64,000 bases of DNA from Citrobacter amalonaticus (GCF_001559075.2 NZ_CP014015.2:2852001-2916000), one strand, 5' to 3'. Positions 43,938 through 57,154 are shown, numbered from the stretch's first letter. The notes: generated by a model from the letters alone, not told the origin. Made by a program: numbers and translations.

Positions 43938-43961
43938 AGGCGATCTTGCATGGGATCGCCT
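43938..43961 (+). other. Stem-loop between bamA and skp
   Basis: AGGCGATC / GATCGCCT, an 8-bp perfect stem with an 8-base loop and no U-tract. Probably an RNA stability or processing element in the bamA-skp message. Confidence 0.6.
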
Positions 43962-44015
43962 GGCCACGCAAAGAACTGCACCTTCGAGTGCAAATGGGAT
44001 GGTAAGGAGTTTATT

Positions 44016-44501
44016 GTGAAAAAGTGGTTATTAGCGGCAGGTCTCGGTTTAGCAATGGTTACGTCTGCACAGGCTGCTGACAAAATTGCTATCGTCAACA
44101 TGGGTAGCCTGTTCCAGCAGGTTGCACAGAAGACCGGTGTTTCCAACACGTTGGAAAATGAGTTTAAAGGCCGCGCGAGCGAACTGCAGCGTATGGAATC
44201 CGATCTGCAATCTAAAATGCAGCGTCTGCAGTCCATGAAAGCAGGTAGCGATCGTACTAAGCTGGAAAAAGACGTAATGGCTCAGCGCCAGACCTTCTCT
44301 CAGAAAGCGCAGGCTTTTGAGCAGGATCGTGCACGTCGTTCCAACGAAGAACGTGGCAAACTGGTTACTCGTATCCAGACTGCTGTGAAATCTGTTGCCA
44401 GCAGCCAGAGCATCGATCTGGTCGTTGACGCGAACACCGTTGCTTACAACAGCAGCGATGTAAAAGACATCACCGCTGACGTACTGAAACAGGTTAAATA
44501 A
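44016..44501 (+). CDS. skp: Periplasmic chaperone Skp (GTG start)
   Basis: Trimeric jellyfish-shaped chaperone that holds unfolded outer-membrane proteins. The 161-residue precursor has a signal peptide MKKWLLAAGLGLAMVTSAQA, then long charged helices (about 40-130). GTG at 44016 follows TAAGGAGTTTATT; the frame is open 22 codons further up but without a ribosome site and would put residues ahead of the signal peptide. Confidence 0.97.
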   Translation: MKKWLLAAGLGLAMVTSAQAADKIAIVNMGSLFQQVAQKTGVSNTLENEFKGRASELQRMESDLQSKMQRLQSMKAGSDRTKLEKDVMAQRQTFSQKAQAFEQDRARRSNEERGKLVTRIQTAVKSVASSQSIDLVVDANTVAYNSSDVKDITADVLKQVK

Positions 44502-44504
44502 GTA

Positions 44505-45530
44505 ATGCCTTCAATTCGACTGGCTGATTTAGCAGAGCAGTTGGATGCAGAATTACACGGTGATGGCGATCTCGTCATCACCGGCGTTGCGTCCATGCAA
44601 TCTGCGCAAACAGGTCACATTACGTTCATGGTGAATCCGAAATACCGTGAGCACCTGGCCTTATGCCAGGCGTCTGCCGTTGTCATGACGCAGGACGATC
44701 TTCCTTTTGCTAAGAGTGCTGCGCTGGTAGTGAAGAATCCCTACCTGACGTACGCGCGAATGGCGCAAATTTTAGATACCACGCCGCAGCCGGCACAGAA
44801 CATTGCACCGAGTGCAGTGGTTGATGCGACGGCAACGCTGGGTAGCAATGTTTCAATTGGCGCAAATGCGGTGATTGAGTCTGGCGTGGAGCTGGGCGAT
44901 AACGTGGTTATCGGCCCGGGCTGTTTCGTCGGGAAAAATACGAAAATTGGGGCCGGTTCGCGTCTGTGGGCGAATGTATCGGTTTACCACGACATTCAGA
45001 TCGGTGAGAATTGCCTGATCCAGTCCAGTACGGTCATTGGTGCTGACGGTTTTGGCTATGCCAACGATCGCGGCAACTGGGTGAAGATCCCGCAGTTGGG
45101 TCGCGTCATTATTGGCGATCGCGTGGAGATCGGCGCCTGTACCACCATCGACCGTGGTGCGCTGGATGATACCGTGATCGGCAATGGGGTTATCATTGAT
45201 AACCAGTGTCAGATTGCACATAACGTTGTGATTGGCGACAATACGGCGGTTGCCGGGGGCGTCATCATGGCGGGCAGCCTGAAGATTGGCCGTTATTGCA
45301 TGATCGGCGGTGCCAGCGTAATCAACGGGCATATGGAAATATGCGACAAGGTTACCGTGACGGGCATGGGTATGGTGATGCGTCCCATCACTGAACCTGG
45401 CGTCTATTCCTCAGGCATTCCGCTGCAACCTAACAAAGTATGGCGTAAGACAGCCGCACTGGTGATGAACATTGATGATATGAGCAAGCGCCTCAAAGCC
45501 ATTGAGCGCAAGGTTAATCAACAAGACTAA
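44505..45530 (+). CDS. lpxD: UDP-3-O-(3-hydroxymyristoyl)glucosamine N-acyltransferase
   Basis: Third enzyme of lipid A synthesis. The 341-residue protein has an N-terminal uridine-binding domain (1-100), a left-handed beta-helix of hexapeptide repeats (about 105-300) and a C-terminal helical end. The catalytic His is expected in QIAHNVVIGDN (about 239). It starts 3 bases after skp. Confidence 0.97.
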   Translation: MPSIRLADLAEQLDAELHGDGDLVITGVASMQSAQTGHITFMVNPKYREHLALCQASAVVMTQDDLPFAKSAALVVKNPYLTYARMAQILDTTPQPAQNIAPSAVVDATATLGSNVSIGANAVIESGVELGDNVVIGPGCFVGKNTKIGAGSRLWANVSVYHDIQIGENCLIQSSTVIGADGFGYANDRGNWVKIPQLGRVIIGDRVEIGACTTIDRGALDDTVIGNGVIIDNQCQIAHNVVIGDNTAVAGGVIMAGSLKIGRYCMIGGASVINGHMEICDKVTVTGMGMVMRPITEPGVYSSGIPLQPNKVWRKTAALVMNIDDMSKRLKAIERKVNQQD

Positions 45531-45553
45531 CTCTCACCCGGTCACACATACTT

Positions 45554-45590
45554 TACGGCCTGTCGGCATTCATACGATTGCGGCAGGCCG
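45554..45590 (+). other. Hairpin between lpxD and fabZ
   Basis: ACGGCCTG / CAGGCCGT stem with a long loop, followed by GTTATTATTGG. No proper U-tract; could modulate read-through into fabZ. Confidence 0.5.
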
Positions 45591-45632
45591 TGTTATTATT
45601 GGCTTTTAGCATATTTGGACAGGAAGAGTATT

Positions 45633-46088
45633 TTGACTACTAACACTCATACTCTGCATATTGAAGAGATTTTAGAACTTCTGCCGCACCGTTTTCCGTT
45701 TTTACTGGTTGACCGCGTGCTGGACTTTGAAGAAGGTCGTTTTTTGCGTGCAGTGAAAAATGTCTCCGTTAACGAGCCGTTTTTCCAGGGGCATTTCCCG
45801 GGTAAACCGATTTTCCCTGGCGTGCTGATTCTGGAAGCCATGGCACAGGCTACCGGTATTCTTGCGTTTAAAAGCGTTGGGAAACTGGAGCCAGGAGAAC
45901 TCTACTATTTCGCCGGTATTGATGAAGCACGCTTTAAGCGTCCCGTCGTGCCAGGCGATCAGATGATCATGGAAGTCACTTTCGAGAAAACGCGCCGTGG
46001 CCTGACCCGCTTTAAAGGGGTTGCGCTGGTTGACGGTAAAGTAGTTTGCGAAGCAACGATGATGTGCGCTCGTAGCCGGGAGGCCTGA
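45633..46088 (+). CDS. fabZ: 3-hydroxyacyl-[acyl-carrier-protein] dehydratase FabZ (TTG start)
   Basis: Hot-dog fold dehydratase of fatty-acid elongation; it competes with LpxA for 3-hydroxymyristoyl-ACP and so balances phospholipid and lipid A. His54 (GHFPGKPIFPG) and Glu68 (LILEAMAQ) are the catalytic pair. The TTG at 45633 gives 151 residues and follows AGGAAGAG; a TTG six codons earlier is not supported. Confidence 0.97.
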   Translation: MTTNTHTLHIEEILELLPHRFPFLLVDRVLDFEEGRFLRAVKNVSVNEPFFQGHFPGKPIFPGVLILEAMAQATGILAFKSVGKLEPGELYYFAGIDEARFKRPVVPGDQMIMEVTFEKTRRGLTRFKGVALVDGKVVCEATMMCARSREA

Positions 46089-46091
46089 TAC

Positions 46092-46880
46092 GTGATTGAT
46101 AAATCCGCCTTTATTCATCCAACCGCCATTGTGGAAGAGGGCGCCTCACTCGGCGCTAACGTTCACATTGGTCCTTTTTGCCTTGTTGGACCCCATGTTG
46201 AAATTGGTGAGGGTACCGTACTGAAGTCTCACGTTGTCGTGAATGGTCATACCAAAATTGGCCGCGATAACGAGATATATCAGTTCGCCTCCATCGGTGA
46301 AGTGAACCAGGATCTGAAATATGCTGGTGAACCGACCCGTGTGGAAATTGGCGATCGTAACCGCATTCGCGAAAGCGTTACCATTCATCGTGGCACAGTG
46401 CAGGGCGGTGGATTGACGAAGGTGGGCAGCGATAACTTACTGATGATCAATGCCCATGTGGCACACGATTGCACAATAGGAGATCGCTGTATTCTGGCGA
46501 ATAACGCCACGCTTGCCGGTCACGTCTCGCTGGATGATTACGTCATCATCGGTGGCATGACCGCCGTGCACCAATTCTGCATTATTGGCGCACACGTGAT
46601 GGTCGGCGGCTGTTCTGGCGTTGCTCAGGACGTTCCGCCGTACGTTATTGCGCAGGGCAACCACGCGACGCCGTTTGGCGTCAACATCGAAGGCCTGAAG
46701 CGTCGCGGATTTACTCGCGAAGCGATCACCGCCATCCGCAATGCTTACAAAGCGTTGTACCGTAGCGGCAAAACGCTGGAAGACGTAAAACCGGAAATCG
46801 CCGAACTGGCGAAGCAGTATCCGGAAGTACAGGCGTTCAGCGATTTCTTTGCCCGCTCAACGCGCGGTCTGATTCGTTAA
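46092..46880 (+). CDS. lpxA: UDP-N-acetylglucosamine acyltransferase (GTG start)
   Basis: First enzyme of lipid A synthesis. The 262-residue protein starts with a GTG 3 bases after fabZ, then forms hexapeptide repeats from residue 1 (MIDKSAFIHPTAIVEEGASLGANVH...). The catalytic His125 is in HVAHDCTIG. The final base of the stop is the first base of the lpxB ATG (TAATG). Confidence 0.98.
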   Translation: MIDKSAFIHPTAIVEEGASLGANVHIGPFCLVGPHVEIGEGTVLKSHVVVNGHTKIGRDNEIYQFASIGEVNQDLKYAGEPTRVEIGDRNRIRESVTIHRGTVQGGGLTKVGSDNLLMINAHVAHDCTIGDRCILANNATLAGHVSLDDYVIIGGMTAVHQFCIIGAHVMVGGCSGVAQDVPPYVIAQGNHATPFGVNIEGLKRRGFTREAITAIRNAYKALYRSGKTLEDVKPEIAELAKQYPEVQAFSDFFARSTRGLIR

Positions 46881-48028
46881 TGGCTCAACAGCGCCCCTTA
46901 ACGATTGCCCTGGTCGCCGGAGAAACCTCCGGCGATATTCTTGGTGCTGGCTTAATCCGGGCGCTGAAAGCGCGCGTACCTGACGCGCGTTTTGTCGGCG
47001 TCGCAGGCCCACGCATGCAGGCCGAAGGCTGTGAAGCCTGGTATGAAATGGAAGAACTGGCGGTGATGGGCATTGTGGAAGTGCTTGGACGCCTGCGTCG
47101 TCTGCTGCATATCCGCGCCGATCTGACCCGTCGATTCACCGAGCTACAGCCCGATGTCTTCGTTGGTATTGATGCACCCGATTTCAATATCACCCTCGAA
47201 GGGAATCTGAAAAAACAGGGCATCAAAACGATTCATTACGTCAGTCCGTCCGTCTGGGCGTGGCGACAGAAACGCGTTTTCAAAATAGGCAGATCCACCA
47301 ACATGGTTCTGGCTTTTCTGCCTTTCGAAAAAGCGTTTTACGACAAGTACAACGTGCCGTGCCGTTTTATCGGTCACACCATGGCGGATGCAATGCCGCT
47401 GGACCCGGATAAAAACGCGGCGCGAGATGTGCTGGGGATCCCCCACGACGCGCACTGTCTGGCGTTATTACCCGGCAGTCGCGGTGCAGAAGTAGAAATG
47501 CTCAGCGCCGACTTCCTGAAAACGGCTCAACTGTTGCGCCAGAGCTATCCCGACCTTGAGGTGGTGGTGCCATTGGTGAACGCCAAACGGCGCGAGCAGT
47601 TTGAGCAGATCAAAGCGGAAGTCGCCCCGACGCTTTCCGTCCATCTGTTGGATGGGATGGCGCGAGAAGCGATGATCGCCAGCGATGCCGCGCTGCTGGC
47701 ATCCGGTACCGCTGCGCTCGAGTGTATGCTGGCGAAATGCCCGATGGTGGTGGGATATCGCATGAAGCCCTTTACGTTCTGGCTGGCAAAGCGACTGGTG
47801 AAGACAGATTATGTCTCACTGCCGAACCTGCTGGCGGGAAGGGAACTGGTGAAAGAGCTGTTGCAGGAAGAGTGCGAGCCGCAAAAGCTGGCTGAGGCAC
47901 TTCTCCCCTTGCTGGCAAACGGTAAAACCAGCCATGCGATGCACGATACTTTCCGCGAACTGCATCAGCAGATCCGCTGTAATGCTGATGAGCAGGCGGC
48001 GGATGCGGTCCTGGAGTTAGCACGATGA
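46880..48028 (+). CDS. lpxB: Lipid-A-disaccharide synthase
   Basis: GT19 glycosyltransferase joining UDP-diacylglucosamine and lipid X. The 382-residue protein has the N-terminal GETSGD signature (about 14-19), HYVSPSVWAWR (about 123-133), and the C-terminal GSRGAEVE (about 197-204). It overlaps lpxA by one base and rnhB by four, so three genes are translationally coupled. Confidence 0.97.
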   Translation: MAQQRPLTIALVAGETSGDILGAGLIRALKARVPDARFVGVAGPRMQAEGCEAWYEMEELAVMGIVEVLGRLRRLLHIRADLTRRFTELQPDVFVGIDAPDFNITLEGNLKKQGIKTIHYVSPSVWAWRQKRVFKIGRSTNMVLAFLPFEKAFYDKYNVPCRFIGHTMADAMPLDPDKNAARDVLGIPHDAHCLALLPGSRGAEVEMLSADFLKTAQLLRQSYPDLEVVVPLVNAKRREQFEQIKAEVAPTLSVHLLDGMAREAMIASDAALLASGTAALECMLAKCPMVVGYRMKPFTFWLAKRLVKTDYVSLPNLLAGRELVKELLQEECEPQKLAEALLPLLANGKTSHAMHDTFRELHQQIRCNADEQAADAVLELAR

Positions 48029-48621
48029 TCGAATTTGTTTATCCGCACACGCATTTAGTGGCGGGTGTGGATGAAGTCGGACGCGGTCCGTTGGTCGGCG
48101 CGGTCGTCACCGCTGCCGTGATCCTCGACCCGGCTCGCCCGATTGTGGGTCTTAACGATTCCAAAAAATTATCTGAAAAGCGCCGTCTGGCGCTGTATGA
48201 CGAAATCAAAGAAAAAGCGTTGAGCTGGAGCCTCGGTCGTGCGGAACCGCACGAGATCGATGAGCTGAATATTCTCCACGCCACAATGCTGGCCATGCAG
48301 CGAGCGGTGGCGGGGTTATCTATTGCGCCGGAATATGTGCTGATCGACGGTAATCGCTGCCCGGCATTGCCTGTGCCGTCTCTGGCGGTGGTGAAGGGCG
48401 ACAGCCGGGTGGCAGAGATCAGCGCCGCGTCTATTCTTGCAAAAGTCACGCGTGACGCCGAAATGGCCGCGTTGGATAGCGTTTTCCCGCAATATGGTTT
48501 TGCCCAGCACAAAGGGTATCCAACCGCTTTCCATCTGGAAAAACTGGCTGAACATGGCGCAACGGAGCATCACCGACGTAGTTTTGCTCCCGTTAAACGC
48601 GCACTGGGACTCGCGTCCTGA
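48025..48621 (+). CDS. rnhB: Ribonuclease HII
   Basis: Cuts RNA in RNA-DNA hybrids and removes single ribonucleotides from DNA. The 198-residue protein has Asp16 and Glu17 in VAGVDEVGRGPLVG, Asp108 in VLIDGNRCPAL and the VKGDSRVAEISAASILAKVTRD segment. The ATG overlaps the lpxB TGA (ATGA). Confidence 0.98.
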   Translation: MIEFVYPHTHLVAGVDEVGRGPLVGAVVTAAVILDPARPIVGLNDSKKLSEKRRLALYDEIKEKALSWSLGRAEPHEIDELNILHATMLAMQRAVAGLSIAPEYVLIDGNRCPALPVPSLAVVKGDSRVAEISAASILAKVTRDAEMAALDSVFPQYGFAQHKGYPTAFHLEKLAEHGATEHHRRSFAPVKRALGLAS

Positions 48622-48645
48622 TTCTTGTGTCGAAGGAATCTGAAG

Positions 48646-52128
<3,483 letters not shown>

Positions 52129-52140
52129 TACAGGAATACT

Positions 52141-53100
52141 ATGAGTCTGAATTTCCTTGATTTTGAACAGCCGATTGCAGAGCTGGAAGCAAAAATCGAT
52201 TCTCTGACTGCGGTGAGCCGTCAGGACGAGAAACTGGATATTAACATCGATGAAGAAGTGCATCGTCTGCGTGAAAAAAGCGTAGAGCTAACGCGCAAAA
52301 TCTTCGCCGATCTTGGCGCATGGCAGGTTGCCCAACTGGCACGCCATCCGCAGCGTCCTTACACCCTGGATTATGTTCGCCTGGCGTTTGATGAATTTGA
52401 CGAACTGGCGGGCGATCGCGCCTATGCGGACGATAAAGCTATCGTCGGCGGTATCGCGCGTCTGGACGGTCGTCCGGTGATGATTATTGGTCATCAGAAA
52501 GGCCGCGAGACCAAAGAGAAAATCCGTCGTAACTTCGGGATGCCGGCGCCGGAAGGCTATCGTAAAGCGCTGCGTCTGATGGAAATGGCCGAGCGTTTCA
52601 ACATGCCGATCATTACCTTTATCGACACCCCGGGTGCTTACCCAGGCGTGGGTGCCGAAGAGCGCGGTCAGTCCGAAGCTATCGCCCGTAACCTGCGTGA
52701 AATGTCACGTCTGAGCGTACCGGTTATCTGCACCGTGATCGGTGAGGGTGGCTCCGGCGGCGCACTGGCGATTGGCGTGGGTGATAAAGTGAATATGCTG
52801 CAATACAGCACCTATTCCGTGATCTCTCCGGAAGGTTGTGCGTCTATTCTCTGGAAGAGCGCCGACAAAGCGCCGCTGGCCGCAGAAGCGATGGGCATCG
52901 TTGCTCCGCGTCTGAAAGAGCTGAAGCTGATTGATTCCATTATCCCGGAACCGCTGGGTGGCGCGCATCGTAACCCGGAAGTGATGGCGGCTTCGCTGAA
53001 AGCACAACTGGTGGCCGATCTTGCCGATCTCGATGTGCTGAGCACCGAAGATTTGAAGAATCGTCGCTATCAGCGTCTGATGAGCTATGGCTACGCCTAA
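52141..53100 (+). CDS. accA: Acetyl-CoA carboxylase carboxyltransferase alpha subunit
   Basis: With AccD it transfers carboxyl from biotin to acetyl-CoA, committing carbon to fatty acids. The 319-residue protein has the crotonase-like core with GEGGSGGALAIGVGDKVNM (about 201-219) and DTPGAYPGVGAEERGQ (about 162-177). The beta subunit and biotin genes are elsewhere. Ends in a strong terminator. Confidence 0.98.
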   Translation: MSLNFLDFEQPIAELEAKIDSLTAVSRQDEKLDINIDEEVHRLREKSVELTRKIFADLGAWQVAQLARHPQRPYTLDYVRLAFDEFDELAGDRAYADDKAIVGGIARLDGRPVMIIGHQKGRETKEKIRRNFGMPAPEGYRKALRLMEMAERFNMPIITFIDTPGAYPGVGAEERGQSEAIARNLREMSRLSVPVICTVIGEGGSGGALAIGVGDKVNMLQYSTYSVISPEGCASILWKSADKAPLAAEAMGIVAPRLKELKLIDSIIPEPLGGAHRNPEVMAASLKAQLVADLADLDVLSTEDLKNRRYQRLMSYGYA

Positions 53101-53115
53101 GCGTTGACCATTCCG

Positions 53116-53146
53116 AAAAGGGCCACAAATTGTGGCCCTTTTTTTT
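53116..53146 (+). terminator. accA terminator
   Basis: AAAAGGGCCACA / TGTGGCCCTTTT hairpin followed by TTTT, 15 bases after the accA stop. Closes the large plus-strand block. Confidence 0.92.
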
Positions 53147-53198
53147 ACCTGCGGTTTGAACACGCTATGATTAGCGTAGGTTTTTCCAGGAGGAACGC

Positions 53199-55337
53199 AT
53201 GAATATCATCGCCATCATGGGGCCGCACGGAGTTTTTTATAAAGACGAGCCCATCAAAGAGCTTGAGCGTGCGCTGCAATCACAGGGATTTCAGATTATC
53301 TGGCCACAGAACAGCGTCGACCTGCTGAAATTTATCGAACACAACCCACGCATTTGCGGGGTGATTTTTGACTGGGATGAGTACAGTCTCGATCTGTGCA
53401 GTGAGATTAACCAGCTCAATGAGTATTTACCACTGTACGCGTTTATCAACACGCATTCGACGATGGATGTCAGCGTTCACGACATGCGCATGGCGTTATG
53501 GTTTTTTGAATATGCGCTGGGGCAGGCGGAAGATATCGCGACGCGCATTCGGCAGTACACCAATGAGTATCTCGACAATATCACGCCGCCTTTTACCAGA
53601 GCGTTGTTCACCTATGTGAAAGAGGGGAAATACACCTTCTGCACGCCGGGGCACATGGCCGGAACGGCCTATCAAAAAAGCCCGGTTGGCTGCCTGTTCT
53701 ATGACTTTTTCGGTGGCAATACCCTGAAAGCGGATGTGTCGATATCGGTCACTGAACTGGGTTCGTTACTCGATCACACCGGGCCACATCTGGAAGCCGA
53801 AGAGTATATCGCCCGAACCTTCGGCGCAGAGCAGAGTTATATGGTGACTAACGGCACCTCCACCTCAAACAAAATTGTGGGGATGTATGCCGCACCGACT
53901 GGCAGTACGCTGTTGATTGACCGTAACTGCCATAAGTCACTGGCGCACTTGTTGATGATGAGCGATGTTGTCCCGATCTGGCTGAAACCGACGCGTAATG
54001 CGCTCGGCATTCTGGGCGGTATTCCTAAGCGCGAGTTCACGCGCGAGAGCATTGCGAGCATGGTTGCCGCCACGGCGCAGGCGCAGTGGCCGGTTCATGC
54101 TGTGATTACCAACTCAACCTATGACGGTCTGCTGTATAACACCAACTGGATCAAGCAGACGCTGGATGTCCCCTCTATCCACTTCGATTCCGCCTGGGTG
54201 CCCTATACCCACTTTCATCCCATTTATCAGGGGAAAAGCGGGATGAGCGGCGAACGGGTGCCTGGCAAGGTGATTTTCGAAACGCAATCCACCCACAAAA
54301 TGCTGGCGGCGCTATCGCAGGCGTCGCTGATCCATATTAAAGGGGACTATGACGAAGAGACCTTCAACGAAGCTTTTATGATGCACACCTCTACCTCACC
54401 GAGCTATCCCATTGTTGCCTCCATTGAGACGGCGGCGGCGATGCTGCGGGGAAATTCCGGCAGGCGTTTAATCAACCGTTCGGTGGAACGCGCACTGCAT
54501 TTTCGTAAAGAGGTGCAGAGGCTGCGCGAGGAGTCTGACGGCTGGTTCTTTGATATCTGGCAGCCGGAAGAGGTGGATGACGCAGCGTGCTGGCCGGTGG
54601 CGCCCGGTGAAGACTGGCACGGATTTACCGATGCCGACGATGACCATATGTTCCTCGATCCGGTAAAAGTGACGATTCTGACGCCCGGTATGGATGAGCA
54701 AGGGAAGATGAGTGACGAAGGGATCCCTGCTGCGCTGGTGGCGAAATTCCTCGATGAGCGTGGCGTGGTGGTAGAGAAAACCGGCCCGTACAACCTGCTG
54801 TTTCTCTTCAGCATCGGTATTGATAAAACCCGGGCAATGGGGCTGTTGCGTGGACTGACCGAGTTCAAACGCTCTTACGATCTCAATTTGCGCGTGAAGA
54901 ATATGCTACCGGATCTGTATGCAGAAGATCCTGATTTTTATCGCAATATGCGTATTCAGGATCTGGCGCAAGGTATCCATAAGCTCATCCGCCAGCACGA
55001 TCTTTCCGGCCTGATGTTGCGTGCGTTTGATACATTGCCAGAAATGATCATGACGCCGCATCAGGCCTGGCAGCGACAGATCAAAGGCGAAGTCGAAACG
55101 GTGCCCCTCGATCAACTGGTGGGACGCGTGTCGGCGAATATGATCCTGCCGTACCCACCCGGCGTTCCGCTGCTGATGCCGGGAGAAATGCTCACTGAGC
55201 AGAGTCGCGCAGTGCTCGATTTTCTGCTGATGCTCTGTTCTGTCGGTCAGCGCTATCCGGGCTTTGAAACGGATATTCACGGGGCGAAACAGGATGACGA
55301 CGGCGTATACCTCGTACGAGTCTTAAAAACGGCATGA
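53199..55337 (+). CDS. ldcC: Constitutive lysine decarboxylase
   Basis: PLP-dependent fold-type III decarboxylase making cadaverine from lysine. The 712-residue length is the LdcC/CadA size, with an N-terminal wing domain (1-130), the PLP-lysine in TQSTHKMLAALSQAS (near 367) and a C-terminal domain. I call it LdcC because of its position behind accA; the inducible paralogue is next to cadB elsewhere in E. coli. Strong ribosome site TCCAGGAGGAACGC. Confidence 0.95.
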   Translation: MNIIAIMGPHGVFYKDEPIKELERALQSQGFQIIWPQNSVDLLKFIEHNPRICGVIFDWDEYSLDLCSEINQLNEYLPLYAFINTHSTMDVSVHDMRMALWFFEYALGQAEDIATRIRQYTNEYLDNITPPFTRALFTYVKEGKYTFCTPGHMAGTAYQKSPVGCLFYDFFGGNTLKADVSISVTELGSLLDHTGPHLEAEEYIARTFGAEQSYMVTNGTSTSNKIVGMYAAPTGSTLLIDRNCHKSLAHLLMMSDVVPIWLKPTRNALGILGGIPKREFTRESIASMVAATAQAQWPVHAVITNSTYDGLLYNTNWIKQTLDVPSIHFDSAWVPYTHFHPIYQGKSGMSGERVPGKVIFETQSTHKMLAALSQASLIHIKGDYDEETFNEAFMMHTSTSPSYPIVASIETAAAMLRGNSGRRLINRSVERALHFRKEVQRLREESDGWFFDIWQPEEVDDAACWPVAPGEDWHGFTDADDDHMFLDPVKVTILTPGMDEQGKMSDEGIPAALVAKFLDERGVVVEKTGPYNLLFLFSIGIDKTRAMGLLRGLTEFKRSYDLNLRVKNMLPDLYAEDPDFYRNMRIQDLAQGIHKLIRQHDLSGLMLRAFDTLPEMIMTPHQAWQRQIKGEVETVPLDQLVGRVSANMILPYPPGVPLLMPGEMLTEQSRAVLDFLLMLCSVGQRYPGFETDIHGAKQDDDGVYLVRVLKTA

Positions 55338-55402
55338 CGACTTGCCTTCAGCGCACTCGGGCGGGTAACGTGCTGATGATAAATAAAGGAGATGAAGACA
55401 TT

Positions 55403-55792
55403 ATGCTGGGATTAAAACAGGTTCACCACATTGCGATTATTGCGACAGACTATGCCGCGAGTAAGTCCTTCTATTGCGATATTCTGGGGTTTACGCTGCT
55501 GAGCGAGGCCTATCGCGCAGAACGCGACTCGTGGAAGGGCGATCTGGCGCTGAACGGACAATATGTGATTGAGCTTTTTTCATTTCCTTTCCCGCCAGCG
55601 CGTCCTGGTCACCCGGAAGCCTGCGGTTTGCGCCATCTGGCGTTCAGCGTGGATGACCTGGATAATGCTGTTGCACATCTGGAGGCGAATCACGTTGATT
55701 GCGAAGCCATCCGCATTGATCCCTTCACCAACAAACGCTTCACCTTTTTTAAAGACCCGGATGGCCTGCCGCTCGAATTGTATGAGCAGTAA
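55403..55792 (+). CDS. yaeR: VOC family protein YaeR
   Basis: A 129-residue member of the glyoxalase/bleomycin-resistance/dioxygenase fold. Metal ligand candidates are His8 or His9 in QVHHIAI, Glu in VIELFSF (about 56), His in LRHLAFSV (about 76) and Glu in LELYEQ near the end. Its substrate is unknown to me. The ATG at 55403 matches the E. coli start; 23 upstream codons are not coding. It follows ldcC closely, and tilS follows 61 bases later. Confidence 0.92.
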   Translation: MLGLKQVHHIAIIATDYAASKSFYCDILGFTLLSEAYRAERDSWKGDLALNGQYVIELFSFPFPPARPGHPEACGLRHLAFSVDDLDNAVAHLEANHVDCEAIRIDPFTNKRFTFFKDPDGLPLELYEQ

Positions 55793-55810
55793 GGCTTGTT
55801 ATTGCGACGA

Positions 55811-55833
55811 TTGCCCGGTAACGTGCCGGGCAA
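55811..55833 (+). other. Stem-loop between yaeR and tilS
   Basis: TTGCCCGG / CCGGGCAA with a 7-base loop and no U-tract; probably an RNA stability element. Confidence 0.5.
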
Positions 55834-55853
55834 CGTCACTGTAAATAACCGCT

Positions 55854-57152
55854 ATGACAACACTCACGCTGAACACCTCGCTTATCACCTCCCGGCAGAT
55901 ACTGGTCGCCTTTAGCGGCGGTCTGGACTCTACCGTGCTCCTGCACCAACTGGTGCAATGGCGGACGCAGCAGCCGACACGCTCTCTTCGCGCCATTCAC
56001 ATCCATCATGGACTTAGCGCTCACGCCGATGAATGGGTGGCTCACTGTGAAGCCGTCTGTGCACAATGGCAGGTGCCGCTGGTGGTGGCGCGGGTAACGC
56101 TGGCGGACGCCGGGCTGGGAATCGAAGCGCAGGCCCGGCAGGCGCGATATCAGGCATTTGCCGACGCGTTATTGCCCGGCGAAGTACTGGTGACTGCCCA
56201 GCATCTTGACGATCAGTGTGAAACCTTTTTGCTGGCGCTCAAACGCGGTAGCGGACCGGCGGGACTTTCGGCGATGGCGGAGAGTTCTGCGTTTGCCGGC
56301 ACGCGGCTTATCCGTCCGTTGTTGACGCAAACCCGTATGGCGCTGGAGCAATGGGCGAGGCAACATCAGCTTCGCTGGATTGAAGATGAAAGCAATCAGG
56401 ATGACGCCTACGATCGCAACTTCCTGCGTTTGCAGGTTCTGCCGCTCCTGCAACAGCGCTGGCCGCATTTTGCAGACGCTACGGCGCGCAGCGCCGCGCT
56501 GTGCGCCGAGCAGGAACATCTGCTGGATGAACTGCTTGCCGATGAGTTGTCTGGTTGCACTACGGCAGAGGGTGCGCTGGCGCTGGCACCACTCACGGCG
56601 ATGAGCCGTGTCCGGCGCGCCGCGCTGCTTCGTCGCTGGCTGGCGGCGCAAAATGCGCCGATGCCTTCACGCGATGGGCTGGAGCGTCTCTGGCAGGAGG
56701 TGGCGCTGGCGCGTGAAGATGCTTCGCCCTGCCTGCGTTTCGGCGAATATGAGGTGCGGCGTTATCAGGGACAGCTGTGGTGGATTAAATCCGTTGTCGG
56801 ACAAAGTGAGACAATACTGCACTGGCCTCGCTGGCAGCTACCGCTCTCGCTGCCTGCCGGGCTGGGCCACCTGCGGCTACAGGCGGGGGGGGAATTGCGT
56901 ATGCCCCGAGAGGATGAGCGCGTCAGTATCCGTTTTAAGGCGCCGGGGATGCTGCATATTGTTGGCCGCAACGGTGGGCGCAAGCTTAAGAAAATCTGGC
57001 AGGAGCGGAATGTGCCCCCCTGGCGACGTGACACCACGCCGTTGCTGTTTTACGGCGAAACGCTGATTGCGGCCGCAGGGGTATTTGTAACGAGTGATGG
57101 AGCGGCGGCGGGGGAACCGGGGGTGAAACTGGTGTGGGATCATTTCCGTTGA
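55854..57152 (+). CDS. tilS: tRNA(Ile)-lysidine synthetase
   Basis: Essential PP-loop enzyme converting C34 of the AUA-reading tRNA(Ile) to lysidine. The 432-residue product has the ATP motif FSGGLDSTVLLH (20-31), the TAQHLDDQCETFLL segment (about 112-125) and C-terminal tRNA-binding domains. Ends in TGA just before a small REP-like hairpin. Confidence 0.97.
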   Translation: MTTLTLNTSLITSRQILVAFSGGLDSTVLLHQLVQWRTQQPTRSLRAIHIHHGLSAHADEWVAHCEAVCAQWQVPLVVARVTLADAGLGIEAQARQARYQAFADALLPGEVLVTAQHLDDQCETFLLALKRGSGPAGLSAMAESSAFAGTRLIRPLLTQTRMALEQWARQHQLRWIEDESNQDDAYDRNFLRLQVLPLLQQRWPHFADATARSAALCAEQEHLLDELLADELSGCTTAEGALALAPLTAMSRVRRAALLRRWLAAQNAPMPSRDGLERLWQEVALAREDASPCLRFGEYEVRRYQGQLWWIKSVVGQSETILHWPRWQLPLSLPAGLGHLRLQAGGELRMPREDERVSIRFKAPGMLHIVGRNGGRKLKKIWQERNVPPWRRDTTPLLFYGETLIAAAGVFVTSDGAAAGEPGVKLVWDHFR

Positions 57153-57154
57153 AA

